Numbered from the stretch's first letter, positions 7,633 to 16,030 are shown. The stretch is 64,000 bases of DNA from an uncultured Desulfovibrio sp. (GCA_934546745.1 CAKTDV010000012.1:1-64000), one strand, 5' to 3'. Notes: generated by a model not told the origin, from the letters alone. Made by a program: numbers and translations.

Positions 7633-8665
7633 TTTGCTGCTTCCTTTTCCATTCCTGATATTTCTTCTCGAAGCCGTCCACCTTCATGCCGAAATCAAGC
7701 CCCATGTCCAGCAGCACCCCCTTGATTTCATCAAGGGATTTGCGGCCAAAGTTCTTGGTCTTCAGCATGTCGTTCTCAGAACGCTGCACCAGTTCGCCCA
7801 CAGTGGCAATATTGGCGCTGCGCAGACAGTTGGTGGCGCGCACGGACAATTCAAGATCATCGATGCTCTTGAAGAGATGCTCGTTGATCTCGCCGCTGTC
7901 GCTGCTGCCAAGGCGCATCTCGCCGGATACGCGCTCATCGAAGTTGATGAACACGGAAATCTGGTCTTTGATGATCTTGGCGCTGTAAGCGATAGCGTCT
8001 TCGGGCGACACCGAACCGTCCGTCCAGACATCGAGGATCAGGCGGTCGTAGTTGGTCATTTGACCCACGCGCGCCTGTTCGACGGCGTAGGCGACTTTTC
8101 GCACCGGCGAAAAGCTGGAGTCCAGCTTGATGACTCCGATTTCGTCAGCAAGGCCCTCATGCATGTCGGCAGGTACATAGCCCTTGCCCATGCGAACCTC
8201 GAACTCCATTTCCAGAGCAATGTCCTCGGTCAGGGTGGCTATGTGCAGTTCGGGATTCAGCACGGCAACGTGCTGATTGCCCTGAATCTGGGCCGCTGTC
8301 ACGGGACCCTTGGCATCGGCGCGGAGAACAAGCCGCTGAGGCTCGTCCGTATCCATGGCAAGGCGTACCTGCTTGATGTTCAGAATAACATCGGTCACAT
8401 CCTCAAGTACGCCGTGAATGGTAGTGAACTCATGCTGCACGCCGGTGATCTTCACCGACACAAAGGCCGCCCCTTGCAGGGAGGACAAAAGCACACGACG
8501 AAGGGCGTTGCCTATCGTGGTGCCATAACCCCGCTCCAACGGCTCGCACACGAACTTTCCGTGCGTGCTGCTGGCCGTTTCTTCCTCGCGGGAAATCTGA
8601 TCGGGCTTCACCAGCTCGGACCAGTTCCGCGCGTTGATAAGGCGTTCGCCTTGTTTGATAAGCAT
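7622..8665 (-). CDS. rpoA: DNA-directed RNA polymerase subunit alpha
   Basis: The alpha subunit forms the assembly platform of RNA polymerase. The 347 residues contain an N-terminal dimerisation domain (about 1-230, with RGYGTTIGNALRRVLLSS) and a C-terminal DNA/activator-binding domain with NCLRSANIATVGELVQR and NFGRKSLDEIK. ATG 8665 (MLIKQGERLINARNW) was chosen. A GTG two codons upstream is possible. It starts 11 bp after rpsD and overlaps rplQ. Confidence 0.97.
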   Translation of the reverse strand: MLIKQGERLINARNWSELVKPDQISREEETASSTHGKFVCEPLERGYGTTIGNALRRVLLSSLQGAAFVSVKITGVQHEFTTIHGVLEDVTDVILNIKQVRLAMDTDEPQRLVLRADAKGPVTAAQIQGNQHVAVLNPELHIATLTEDIALEMEFEVRMGKGYVPADMHEGLADEIGVIKLDSSFSPVRKVAYAVEQARVGQMTNYDRLILDVWTDGSVSPEDAIAYSAKIIKDQISVFINFDERVSGEMRLGSSDSGEINEHLFKSIDDLELSVRATNCLRSANIATVGELVQRSENDMLKTKNFGRKSLDEIKGVLLDMGLDFGMKVDGFEKKYQEWKRKQQNEA

Positions 8666-8676
8666 GGTCACCCCGC

Positions 8677-9303
8677 TTATTTGGAGTAAAGTTCGACGAT
8701 CAGCTGTTCATTGACCGGGAACTGAATATCGTCGCGCTGCGGCAACGCCTTGACCGCACCCTTGAAAGCGGCGCCGTCAGATTCAAGCCAAGCGGGGCAA
8801 CCGCGGCGGGCGATCACTTCCTGCGCTTCGGCGAGCACGGGAATTTTGCGGTTTTTTTCGGGCACTTCGATGGTATCGCCCACTTTCACCTGGAGGGAAG
8901 GAATGGTGACCTTGCGTCCGTTCAGGGTAAAAATGCCGTGACGCACCAGCTGACGGGCCTGATTGCGCGAATTGGCAAAGCCCAGACGATACACCACGTT
9001 GTCGAGACGGCGTTCAAGAATCACCAGCAGATTGGTGCCGGTGACACCCTTTTGCATATCGGCCTTCTCGAAGTAGCCACGGAACTGGCGCTCGAGAATG
9101 CCATAGGTACGGCGAGTTTTCTGCTTTTCACGAAGCTGCACCGCGTATTCGCTGACTTTCTTGCGCGCGCGGCCATGTTGGCCGGGGGCGTAGGGGCGGC
9201 GTTCCTGAGCGCATTTCTCGCTGAAACAGCGATCGCCCTTCAAAAAGAGCTTGCAGCCTTCGCGACGGCAAATGCGGCATTTGGCATCAGTATATTTGGC
9301 CAT
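8677..9303 (-). CDS. rpsD: 30S ribosomal protein S4
   Basis: A primary 16S rRNA-binding protein that nucleates assembly of the small-subunit body. The 208 residues have an N-terminal zinc-type motif (CRICRREGCKLFLKGDRC) with four Cys and the RRAPYAPGQHGR-like segment RRPYAPGQHGRARKK. An S4 RNA-binding domain follows with ERRLDNVVYRLGFA and SRNQARQLVRHGIF. It lies between rpsK and rpoA in the alpha-operon order. Confidence 0.97.
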   Translation of the reverse strand: MAKYTDAKCRICRREGCKLFLKGDRCFSEKCAQERRPYAPGQHGRARKKVSEYAVQLREKQKTRRTYGILERQFRGYFEKADMQKGVTGTNLLVILERRLDNVVYRLGFANSRNQARQLVRHGIFTLNGRKVTIPSLQVKVGDTIEVPEKNRKIPVLAEAQEVIARRGCPAWLESDGAAFKGAVKALPQRDDIQFPVNEQLIVELYSK

Positions 9304-9321
9304 GTCAGTAAACCTCTTGCG

Positions 9322-9711
9322 TTAGACGCGGCGACGCTTGGGCGGGCGGCAGCCGTTATGCGGAATGGGCGTGACGTCGCGGATGAAGGCAACACGAAAA
9401 CCAATGGCGGCAATGGCGCGCATGGCGGCCTCGCGACCGGAACCAGGCCCCTTCACATAAACGCCCACGGTACGCATACCGTTGTCCTGGGCCTTGCGGG
9501 CGGCTGTTTCGGCAGCCACCTGGGCGGCAAAAGGCGTAGATTTGCGCGACCCCTTGAAGCCGCTCTGGCCGGAGGAGGCCCAGCTGACGGCGTTGCCGCG
9601 CGTATCAGTAAAGGTAATGATGGTATTATTGAAAGAGGCCTGTATATGGGCTATGCCCACAGGCACGTTTTTCTTTTCTTTTTTCTTGGCAACTTTCTTG
9701 GCTCTGGCCAT
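9322..9711 (-). CDS. rpsK: 30S ribosomal protein S11
   Basis: S11 sits on the small-subunit platform. The 129 residues show a lysine-rich start (MARAKKVAKKKEKKN), GIAHIQASFNNTIITFTD and the C-terminal signature RDVTPIPHNGCRPPKRRRV. It sits between rpsM and rpsD with normal spacing. No unusual feature is seen. Confidence 0.97.
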   Translation of the reverse strand: MARAKKVAKKKEKKNVPVGIAHIQASFNNTIITFTDTRGNAVSWASSGQSGFKGSRKSTPFAAQVAAETAARKAQDNGMRTVGVYVKGPGSGREAAMRAIAAIGFRVAFIRDVTPIPHNGCRPPKRRRV

Positions 9712-9752
9712 GATGATCCCTCTTCTTTACCGTCTGGCGACGGAGAAAAAGC

Positions 9753-10121
9753 TTACTTCTTCTTGCCCACGGTGCCGCGGCGGGGCCCCTTGCGGGTACG
9801 CGCGTTGGTATGGGTACGCTGGCCGCGGGCCGGCAGGCCGCGGCGATGACGCAGACCGCGATAGCAACCGATATCCATCAGACGCTTGATGCTGCTGGAA
9901 ACTTCACGGCGCAGATCGCCTTCCACCTTGTAGTTGCTTTCGAGTTCCTTGCGGATCTCGTTCACTTCGTCGGCGGAAAGATCGTCAATGTTACGTTCCC
10001 AGTTCACGCCGGTGGCGTCCAGGATCCTGAGAGCCGTCGTCCGGCCGATACCGTAAATATAGGTGAGCGCAATGTCCACCCGTTTGCCGCGGGGCAAATC
10101 AACACCAGCTATTCTCGCCAC
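9753..10121 (-). CDS. rpsM: 30S ribosomal protein S13
   Basis: S13 is a small-subunit head protein that contacts the P-site tRNA and bridges to the 50S. The 122 residues start at GTG (MARIAGVDLPRGKR) behind a GGAG site. The signature GCYRGLRHRRGLPARGQRTH and TRKGPRRGTVGKKK are present at the C-terminus. rpmJ precedes it by about 20 bp. Confidence 0.96.
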   Translation of the reverse strand: MARIAGVDLPRGKRVDIALTYIYGIGRTTALRILDATGVNWERNIDDLSADEVNEIRKELESNYKVEGDLRREVSSSIKRLMDIGCYRGLRHRRGLPARGQRTHTNARTRKGPRRGTVGKKK

Positions 10122-10140
10122 AGTTCATCTCCTGACCAGT

Positions 10141-10254
10141 TTAGCCCTGGCGTTGCTTGTGCCGGGGGTTTTCGCAAATCACACGAAGCACGCCCTTGCG
10201 CCGGATCACCTTGCACTTGGGGCATATCTTTTTGACGGAAGGTCTGACTTTCAT
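10141..10254 (-). CDS. rpmJ: 50S ribosomal protein L36
   Basis: A 37-residue zinc-type L36, [20 protein letters not shown] to the end NPRHKQRQG. The C-x2-C...C-x4-H zinc ligands are intact. It is the first gene of the segment rpmJ-rpsM-rpsK-rpsD-rpoA-rplQ. A good promoter sits 124 bp upstream (10378-10406), so this segment can be transcribed separately from secY-map. Confidence 0.95.
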
Positions 10255-10377
10255 ATCGCGTCTCCATATATGGGCGGCAGGCCCTTCCCTGCCGTAACCA
10301 GTTCGCCGTCGCCCGGCCGGGCGACATCTCCCGGTTTTGACGGCTGTCCCCTCGCGCGGAGCGGACGGGAACAGAAA

Positions 10378-10406
10378 CCCATATCCATCTTTGAATCGTC
10401 TGTCAA
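10378..10406 (-). promoter_or_regulatory. Internal promoter before rpmJ (alpha-operon promoter)
   Basis: On the minus strand there is a perfect TTGACA (10401-10406), a 17-bp spacer and TATGGG (10378-10383). The 177-bp gap between map and rpmJ holds nothing else coding. It has a palindrome GTCGCCC-ggcc-GGGCGAC at 10308-10325 in the leader, which could serve leader-based control. Confidence 0.65.
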
Positions 10407-10431
10407 CTGGCGGCATGTACCGCCGTTCTTT

Positions 10432-11220
10432 CTACACTGTGTGCCGGTTCAGGCCCCTGTCCGAGATGCTCAGAATTCTGGGGCCGTCATGGGTAATGGC
10501 CACGCTGTGCTCAAAATGGGCGGCACACTTGCCGTCCCGCGTCACGGCGGTCCACTTGTCCGGCAGGATGTCCACCTCATAGGTACCGGCAGTTACCATG
10601 GGCTCGATGGCGATGACCATGCCGTTCTGCAGGGTCATCCCGCGCATGGCAGGCCGGAAGTTGGGCACCTCCGGCTTCTCATGCATCCGCGATCCCACGC
10701 CGTGGCCCACAAAGCGACGCACCACATTGAAACCCGCGGCTTCCACGTGTTCCTGAACAGCCGCGCCGATGTCGTACACATCGTTGCCCGCCCGCGCCTT
10801 GTCGATGCCGATGTAGAGGCTTTCCTCCGTCACCTGCATAAGCCGCCGGGCTTCCTCGCTCACCTCGCCCACAGGAAAGGTGCGGGCGGCATCGCCCACG
10901 AAGCCCTCGAACACGACACCCATGTCCACGCTCACGATGTCCCCCTCCTGAAGCAGCCGCGAAGAGGGAAAACCATGCACAACCTGCTCGTTCACCGAGC
11001 AGCAGGTGGCGTAGGGATAGCCGCAATAGCCCAGAAAGGCCGGTTTCACCTTATAGGTCGCGCACATGTCGCGCGCGATCTCCTCAAAACGCTGGGTTGT
11101 GAGACCCGGCGCGACCACGTCGCCGATAGCGTCCAGGATATTGGCCACCATCCGATTGGCTTCGCGAAGGCAGGCTATTTCCCGATCGTTTTTAATGAAT
11201 GCGCCGTGGTATTTTTTCAT
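10432..11220 (-). CDS. map: Methionine aminopeptidase, type I
   Basis: The enzyme removes initiator methionine from nascent proteins in the cytosol. The 262 residues carry the metal ligands of the pita-bread fold: Asp in VSVDMGVVFEGFVGDAART (two Asp), His in FVGHGVGSRMHEKPEVPNF, Glu in AIEPMVTAG and Glu in CAAHFEHSVAIT. It lies 13 bp after secY, the usual secY-map pairing. Its end is followed by the separate rpmJ promoter region. Confidence 0.97.
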   Translation of the reverse strand: MKKYHGAFIKNDREIACLREANRMVANILDAIGDVVAPGLTTQRFEEIARDMCATYKVKPAFLGYCGYPYATCCSVNEQVVHGFPSSRLLQEGDIVSVDMGVVFEGFVGDAARTFPVGEVSEEARRLMQVTEESLYIGIDKARAGNDVYDIGAAVQEHVEAAGFNVVRRFVGHGVGSRMHEKPEVPNFRPAMRGMTLQNGMVIAIEPMVTAGTYEVDILPDKWTAVTRDGKCAAHFEHSVAITHDGPRILSISDRGLNRHTV

Positions 11221-11233
11221 GATCTTCTCCTCG

Positions 11234-12544
11234 CTACATGCGCCCCGTCTTACGGGCCTTCTGCATCAGGCCTTCGTACTGACTGGAAATCATGTGCGAT
11301 TCGATCTGGTTACGGAAGTCGATGGCAACCCCGACAAGGATCAACAGACTCGTGCCGCCAAAATAGAACGGCACGTTGAACTTGGCGATCAGCAGCATGG
11401 GCAACAGGGACACCAGCGAGATATACGCCGCCCCGGAAAGGGTCAGACGAGACAGAACGCCGTCAATATATTCCTGCGTCCGCTCACCGGGCCGTATGCC
11501 CGGGATGAAGCCGCCATTCTTCTTCAGATTCTCGGCCATGTCCTTGGGATCAAAGATGATGGCTGTGTAGAAGTAGCAGAAGAAGACAATCAGGGCCACG
11601 TAGAGGACATTGTACATGATGCCATGCGGCGAAAAGAAATCGGCCACGAGCTTCACATACTCGTTGGACGAAAACTGGCCGATGGTCGCCGGAAACAGCA
11701 GCAACGAAGAGGCGAAGATGGGAGGAATCACGCCCGCCGTATTCAGGCGCAGGGGCAGATGCGTGTTCTGGCCGCCCATCATCTTGCGACCGATCTGGCG
11801 CTTGGCATAACTGATAGGAATCCGGCGCTGGGCACTTTCCACAAAGACTATGGCGCACAGCACCGCCGCCATGAGCAACACCACAGCGCCGGCCACCACC
11901 GGTTCCATGGCGCCGGTTCTGATGAGATCCACAGACTGCATCACGCCGCGCGGAATGCCGACGACAATGCCGCAGAAAATGATCAGCGAAATGCCGTTGC
12001 CAATACCGCGCGCGGTAATCTGTTCGCCCAGCCACATAACAAGCACCGCGCCCGTAGTGAACGTGATCATTGTCATGAAGCGGAACTCCCAGCCAGGATG
12101 CAACACCACGGCCGCGCCGCTCGGGCTGAGCATGGACTCCAGCCCCACAGCGATGCCAAAGCCCTGCACAAGGGTGATCAGCACCGTCAGATAGCGCGTA
12201 TACTGCGTTATCTTGCGCCGCCCGGCCTGACCTTCCTCTTTGACCATGCGTTTCACATCCGGCAGCACCACCTGCAGAAGCTGCATGATGATGGATGCGG
12301 AAATGTAGGGCATGACGCCAAGGGCAAACACGGACACATTGGAAAGGCCTCCGCCGGAAAACAGATCGAACATGCCCAGCAGTGTGTTGGACATATTGTC
12401 GAAAAAGGCTTTCAACGCCTCGGTGTTCACACCGGGCACAGGAATGTGTACGCCGATGCGGTAGCAGCACAGAAGCAGAAAAGTCCAGCCCAAGCGTTTG
12501 ACCAGCGAGGCCTGTCCGGCCAGATTGTTGACAGGTGTTGCCAT
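11234..12544 (-). CDS. secY: Preprotein translocase subunit SecY
   Basis: SecY is the protein-conducting channel of the inner membrane (with SecE and SecG). The 436 residues have ten hydrophobic segments, the plug region after TM1, PYISASIIMQLL, and the cytosolic loop RKITQYTRYLTV. The C-terminal region contains RPGERTQEYIDGVLSRLT. A 76-bp gap separates it from rplO and contains a 9-bp perfect stem (accgccgcc 12572-12580 with ggcggcggt 12605-12613). This could tune secY expression relative to ribosomal proteins. Confidence 0.98.
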   Translation of the reverse strand: MATPVNNLAGQASLVKRLGWTFLLLCCYRIGVHIPVPGVNTEALKAFFDNMSNTLLGMFDLFSGGGLSNVSVFALGVMPYISASIIMQLLQVVLPDVKRMVKEEGQAGRRKITQYTRYLTVLITLVQGFGIAVGLESMLSPSGAAVVLHPGWEFRFMTMITFTTGAVLVMWLGEQITARGIGNGISLIIFCGIVVGIPRGVMQSVDLIRTGAMEPVVAGAVVLLMAAVLCAIVFVESAQRRIPISYAKRQIGRKMMGGQNTHLPLRLNTAGVIPPIFASSLLLFPATIGQFSSNEYVKLVADFFSPHGIMYNVLYVALIVFFCYFYTAIIFDPKDMAENLKKNGGFIPGIRPGERTQEYIDGVLSRLTLSGAAYISLVSLLPMLLIAKFNVPFYFGGTSLLILVGVAIDFRNQIESHMISSQYEGLMQKARKTGRM

Positions 12545-12620
12545 GAACTACTCGTTGCTTTTGTCCGGCAGACCGCCGCCGGCAAACCCCAGAAGGACTC
12601 CGCTGGCGGCGGTATCGCGG

Positions 12621-13085
12621 TTATTCGGCCGCGGGAGCGGCCTCCAGTTCGGACACGTCGCCGCCCGCCTTGCGGATCTTCTCCGCGGCGGCGGCGCTGA
12701 ACTTGTGAGCCTCGACCTTCACGGCGGACGTCACGTCGCCGCGCGAAAGCACCTTGACAGGCGCGCCCATGCGGGCCAGGCCGCGGGCATAGATGTCGTC
12801 AAGGGTGATTTCGGCCTTGCCTTCAAAGGCGGCCAGCAGGGAATCGAGATTGATGGCCTGATAGCTTACCTTGAAGAGGAAGTTTTTGAAGCCGTGCTTG
12901 GGCAGACGGCGTTGCAGAGGCATCTGACCGCCCTCAAAACCGGGGCGTACCCCACCGCCCGCACGGGCATTCTGACCTTTATGACCCTTGCCGGCGGTGC
13001 AGCCCAGACCGGAACCGGAACCGCGTCCCACACGGCGGCGGGTCTTGCGTTCTTCCGGGAAGGGGAAAAGATTGTGCAATTGCAT
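12621..13085 (-). CDS. rplO: 50S ribosomal protein L15
   Basis: A 154-residue L15, a late-assembly large-subunit protein. The start at MQLHNLFPFPEERK is supported by an upstream GAGAGGAG site, although the frame stays open 19 codons further. The glycine/arginine-rich N-terminus (RRRVGRGSGSGLGCTAGKGH) and GFEGGQMPLQRRLPKHGF are typical. The C-terminus KAGGDVSELEAAPAAE is slightly longer than usual. Confidence 0.96.
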   Translation of the reverse strand: MQLHNLFPFPEERKTRRRVGRGSGSGLGCTAGKGHKGQNARAGGGVRPGFEGGQMPLQRRLPKHGFKNFLFKVSYQAINLDSLLAAFEGKAEITLDDIYARGLARMGAPVKVLSRGDVTSAVKVEAHKFSAAAAEKIRKAGGDVSELEAAPAAE

Positions 13086-13104
13086 ATCCGTACTCCTCTC
13101 GCGG

Positions 13105-13281
13105 TTAGTCAACGACAGCCACGAGGTGCAAAACCTTGGCAATGATGCCCCGGATGGCGGGGGTATCCTTAAACGTCTTCACTTTCTCACGGCGCTTCAG
13201 GCCCAGGGAATCGAGCATGCGGCGCTGCGCGGGCGTGGTACCGATGCGCGAACGCACGAGTTTTACGCGAATTTCAGCCAT
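13105..13281 (-). CDS. rpmD: 50S ribosomal protein L30
   Basis: A 58-residue L30 reading MAEIRVKLVRSRIGTTPAQR and ending LHLVAVVD, with the conserved RRMLDSLGLKRREK and DTPAIRGIIAKV segments. Rpl30 is often missed because of its length. It lies 3 bp after rpsE and 19 bp before rplO, exactly its place in the spc order. Confidence 0.95.
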   Translation of the reverse strand: MAEIRVKLVRSRIGTTPAQRRMLDSLGLKRREKVKTFKDTPAIRGIIAKVLHLVAVVD

Positions 13282-13284
13282 AAC

Positions 13285-13803
13285 TTACTTCCTCGGAGCT
13301 TCCAGCGTTTTGCCGCGCAGATCGGAGACGTCTTCAGCGCTGCGCAGGGAGATAAGCCCCTGCATGGTGGCGCGCAGCACATTGTGGGGGTTGTTGGTGC
13401 CGATGGCCTTGGCGAGCACGTCGCGCACGCCCACAGCTTCCATGACGGCGCGCACCGCGCCGCCGGCAATGATGCCCGTACCTTCGGAAGCGGGCTTGAG
13501 CATCACGCGGCCCGCGCCGAAGCGCCCAAGCACTTCATAAGGGAGCGTCCCGTCCACCAGGGGGATGGACACCCGGCTCTTACGGGCGCGCTCGGTCGCC
13601 TTGCGCAGAGCCTCGGGCACTTCCTGCGCCTTGCCGAGACCAAAGCCCACGCCGCCCTTGCCATCGCCCACGACGACAAGCGCGCTGAAGCTGAAACGAC
13701 GGCCGCCCTTGACCACCTTGGCCACGCGGTTCAGCGCGACCACCTTTTCGATTTCGCCCAGCTCATTGGTCTGGGTTTCGCTATTGGTGCTTTCCTGACG
13801 CAT
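13285..13803 (-). CDS. rpsE: 30S ribosomal protein S5
   Basis: S5 affects translational accuracy. The 172 residues start at MRQESTNSETQTNELG, 1 bp after the rplR stop. The S5 double-stranded RNA-binding motif VVKGGRRFSFSALVVVGDG and GKAQEVPEALRKATERARK are intact, as is GTGIIAGGAVRAVMEAVGV in the C-terminal domain. The polar N-terminal about 15 residues vary between species. Confidence 0.97.
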   Translation of the reverse strand: MRQESTNSETQTNELGEIEKVVALNRVAKVVKGGRRFSFSALVVVGDGKGGVGFGLGKAQEVPEALRKATERARKSRVSIPLVDGTLPYEVLGRFGAGRVMLKPASEGTGIIAGGAVRAVMEAVGVRDVLAKAIGTNNPHNVLRATMQGLISLRSAEDVSDLRGKTLEAPRK

Positions 13804-13804
13804 A

Positions 13805-14164
13805 TTAGAACTCCAGGCCGCCTTCGCGGGCGCCGTCGGCAACGGCTTTCACGCGACCGTGATAAAGGTATCCGTTACGATCGAAAACCACGCGGGTGAT
13901 GTTCTTTTCCTTAGCCAGACGGGCAATTTCCCTGCCCACGCTTTCGGCACCGCTCTTGTTGCAGCGCAGACCGGGCTCGGTTCTGGAAAGCGCAAGCGTC
14001 GAGGCGGAAACCAAGGTGGCTCCTTCCGCGTCGTTGACGATCTGGGCATAGATATGGGTATTGGAACGGAACACCACCAGACGGGGGCGCTCAACCGTGC
14101 CGCTCACCTTTTTACGAATGCGCACCTTACGGCGCAGCCGGGATTCATTCTTGGTAATTTTCAT
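13805..14164 (-). CDS. rplR: 50S ribosomal protein L18
   Basis: A 5S rRNA-binding protein of the central protuberance. The 119 residues begin MKITKNESRLRRKVRIRKKV and show VFRSNTHIYAQIVND and VVFDRNGYLYHGRVKAVADG-type motifs near the C-terminus. It follows rplF by 11 bp and precedes rpsE by 1 bp, so rplR and rpsE are probably translationally coupled. Confidence 0.97.
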   Translation of the reverse strand: MKITKNESRLRRKVRIRKKVSGTVERPRLVVFRSNTHIYAQIVNDAEGATLVSASTLALSRTEPGLRCNKSGAESVGREIARLAKEKNITRVVFDRNGYLYHGRVKAVADGAREGGLEF

Positions 14165-14175
14165 GACGCGACCAC

Positions 14176-14715
14176 CTACTTCTTGCCGCCGGACTTGCCG
14201 ACCTTGCGGCGGATAGTCTCGGTCACATATTTGATACCCTTGCCCTTGTACGGTTCGGGCTTGCGGATGCGGCGAATCTTGGCGGCCATTTCGCCTACCA
14301 GTTCCTTGTCGATGCCGCTCAGGGTCAGCACCTGGCCCTCAACCCCTGCCTTGATGCCATCGGGCAGCTCCACGAGCACAGGGTGGGAATAGCCCACCGA
14401 CAGCTCGATGAGATTGCCCTTCACGGCGACGCGATAGCCGACGCCGATGACTTCCAGCTGCTTGGAAAAGCCCTTGGTCACACCCTCGATGCAGTTGGCG
14501 AGCAGAGTGCGGCGCAGACCGTGCTGCGAACGGCTCTGGCGGCTTTCCTCCTTGCGGGTCAGGGTCACATGGCCGTCGGCCTGCTCATACTGGATAAGCG
14601 GGCACACGGGCGTTTTGAGGCTGCCCTTGGGGCCTTTCACTTCCACGAAATCCGTGCCGATCCTGACTTCGACGCCATTGGGCACGGCAACAGGCAATTT
14701 GCCGATTCGAGACAT
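14176..14715 (-). CDS. rplF: 50S ribosomal protein L6
   Basis: L6 lies near the factor-binding stalk base. The 179 residues start at MSRIGKLPVAVPNGVEV. The extra upstream codons in the open frame overlap rpsH and are rejected. Two L6 repeats are visible, and the C-terminal signature RIRKPEPYKGKGIKYVTE is intact. It is 10 bp after rpsH, in spc-operon order. Confidence 0.97.
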   Translation of the reverse strand: MSRIGKLPVAVPNGVEVRIGTDFVEVKGPKGSLKTPVCPLIQYEQADGHVTLTRKEESRQSRSQHGLRRTLLANCIEGVTKGFSKQLEVIGVGYRVAVKGNLIELSVGYSHPVLVELPDGIKAGVEGQVLTLSGIDKELVGEMAAKIRRIRKPEPYKGKGIKYVTETIRRKVGKSGGKK

Positions 14716-14725
14716 GATCGCACCC

Positions 14726-15106
14726 CTACCAGATTTCGCACAGAAGTTCGCCGCCCACCTTCTTCTCATGAGCGGTCATGCCGTCCAGCACACCGCTGGA
14801 CGTGGACAAAATGCAGATGCCAAGCCCGTTCTGCACACGGGGAATGCGATGCGCCCCCACATACACGCGGCGGCCGGGCGTGCTGATGCGCTTCAGGCCG
14901 GAGATGGCGGCCTTGCCCTTCTGATACTTGAGCGTGATGGTAATGTCGCGATCAGCAACGGCCACGTCTTCGACGTAACCTTCCTGCTTGAGGATGGCGG
15001 CAAGCGCTTCTTTCATCTTCGAGCGCGGCACATTCACTTCCTTGTGGAGGGCCAAATGTGCGTTGCGGATGCGCGTGAGCATATCCGCAATAGGATCTGT
15101 CATCAT
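14726..15106 (-). CDS. rpsH: 30S ribosomal protein S8
   Basis: A primary 16S rRNA binder, and the translational regulator of spc operons in enterobacteria. The 126 residues begin MMTDPIADMLTRIRNA. Either of two adjacent ATG codons could start it behind TAGGAGC. The C-terminal signature GLGICILSTSSGVLDG is intact. Unlike most spc operons, 179 bp separate it from rpsN, and that gap contains a strong hairpin and a promoter. rpsH therefore appears to head a new transcription unit. Confidence 0.97.
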   Translation of the reverse strand: MMTDPIADMLTRIRNAHLALHKEVNVPRSKMKEALAAILKQEGYVEDVAVADRDITITLKYQKGKAAISGLKRISTPGRRVYVGAHRIPRVQNGLGICILSTSSGVLDGMTAHEKKVGGELLCEIW

Positions 15107-15174
15107 CGAAAGCTCCTACGGAAAAAATCGTTTGCGGGGTTGACGGCCCGATGCCGTTACTTCCCGATCGGATG

Positions 15175-15203
15175 TCCATACCGGAAAAACCGCGGCGCGT
15201 CAA
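15175..15203 (-). promoter_or_regulatory. Internal promoter before rpsH
   Basis: On the minus strand there is TTGACG (15198-15203), a 17-bp spacer and TATGGA (15175-15180), giving a leader of about 65 nt to the rpsH start. It lies just after the 16-bp stem at 15223-15258. Together they suggest termination and re-initiation inside the ribosomal cluster. Confidence 0.6.
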
Positions 15204-15222
15204 GTGATGTCTACGACGGCAA

Positions 15223-15258
15223 AGGGCGGCGGCGGGCCGGAAGGCCCGCCGCCGCCCT
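15223..15258 (-). terminator. Perfect 16-bp stem-loop between rpsN and rpsH
   Basis: A 16-bp uninterrupted stem with a four-base loop (UUCC on the transcript), followed by only three T (CCCTTTGCC). It could be a weak terminator or attenuator, an RNA-processing site or a 3'-end stabiliser for the rpsJ-rpsN message. Its perfection and position in an unusual gap argue for function. Confidence 0.6.
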
Positions 15259-15285
15259 CAAAGCGGAAAAAATAACCGGCCGGGA

Positions 15286-15471
15286 TTACCAGCTCGACTT
15301 GCGCACACCCGGCAGTTCGCCGCGCAGCGCCATGTTGCGGAAGCAGATACGGCAGATGCCGAACTGACGCATGAAGGCGCGGGGACGGCCGCAGATGGGG
15401 CAACGGTTATAGGCACGGGCGCTGAACTTGGGCTTGCGCCTGGCTTTCACTTCCAGCGAAGTACGGGACAT
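15286..15471 (-). CDS. rpsN: 30S ribosomal protein S14, zinc-binding type
   Basis: A 61-residue type Z S14 with two zinc knuckles, CPICGRPRAFMRQFGICRIC, and the tail NMALRGELPGVRKSSW. The short form with four Cys is the zinc-dependent version, as opposed to the roughly 100-residue zinc-free form. It follows rplE by 10 bp and is the last gene before the long stem-loop gap. Confidence 0.97.
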   Translation of the reverse strand: MSRTSLEVKARRKPKFSARAYNRCPICGRPRAFMRQFGICRICFRNMALRGELPGVRKSSW

Positions 15472-15481
15472 GGTTTCCTCC

Positions 15482-16021
15482 TTACTTGCGGAACGGCATG
15501 CCCAGCTGATCCAGAAGGAACTTGCCTTCCTTGTCCGTGGCGGCCGAAGTAACGATGGTGATGTTCATACCCTTGGGATTTTCCACGCGATCCACTTCCA
15601 GTTCAGGGAAGATGGTGTGTTCCTTGATGCCCAGGGTGAAGTTGCCGCGTCCGTCGAAGCCGCGATCCGGGATGCCACGGAAGTCGCGCACGCGGGGAAG
15701 GGCAAAGTTCATCAGCTTGTCCAGAAAGTCCCACATGCGATCCTTGCGCAGGGTCACACGGGCGCCGATGGGCATGCCCTCGCGCACCTTGAAGGAAGCG
15801 ATGGACTTCTTGGCGCGCGTCACCACGGCCTTCTGTCCGGCGATGGCCGTCAGTTCGGCCACGGCTTCCTCCATGAGCTTGTTGTTCTGGCTGGCGGCGC
15901 CGAGGCCGATGTTCAGAGAGATCTTCTCAATTCCGGGAAGCTGCATGGAGGAGGTGTAATTGAACTCCTTTTGCAATACCGGAGCCACTTTCTCTCGATA
16001 TATTTTTTCAAGGCGGGTCAT
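15482..16021 (-). CDS. rplE: 50S ribosomal protein L5
   Basis: L5 binds 5S rRNA and contacts the P-site tRNA. The 179 residues begin MTRLEKIYREKVAPVLQKEF. The family signature LPGIEKISLNIGLG and the RDFRGIPDRGFDGRGNFTLG segment are intact, ending DQLGMPFRK. Spacing to rplX and rpsN is about 10 bp each. Confidence 0.97.
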   Translation of the reverse strand: MTRLEKIYREKVAPVLQKEFNYTSSMQLPGIEKISLNIGLGAASQNNKLMEEAVAELTAIAGQKAVVTRAKKSIASFKVREGMPIGARVTLRKDRMWDFLDKLMNFALPRVRDFRGIPDRGFDGRGNFTLGIKEHTIFPELEVDRVENPKGMNITIVTSAATDKEGKFLLDQLGMPFRK

Positions 16022-16030
16022 TGCTTCACC

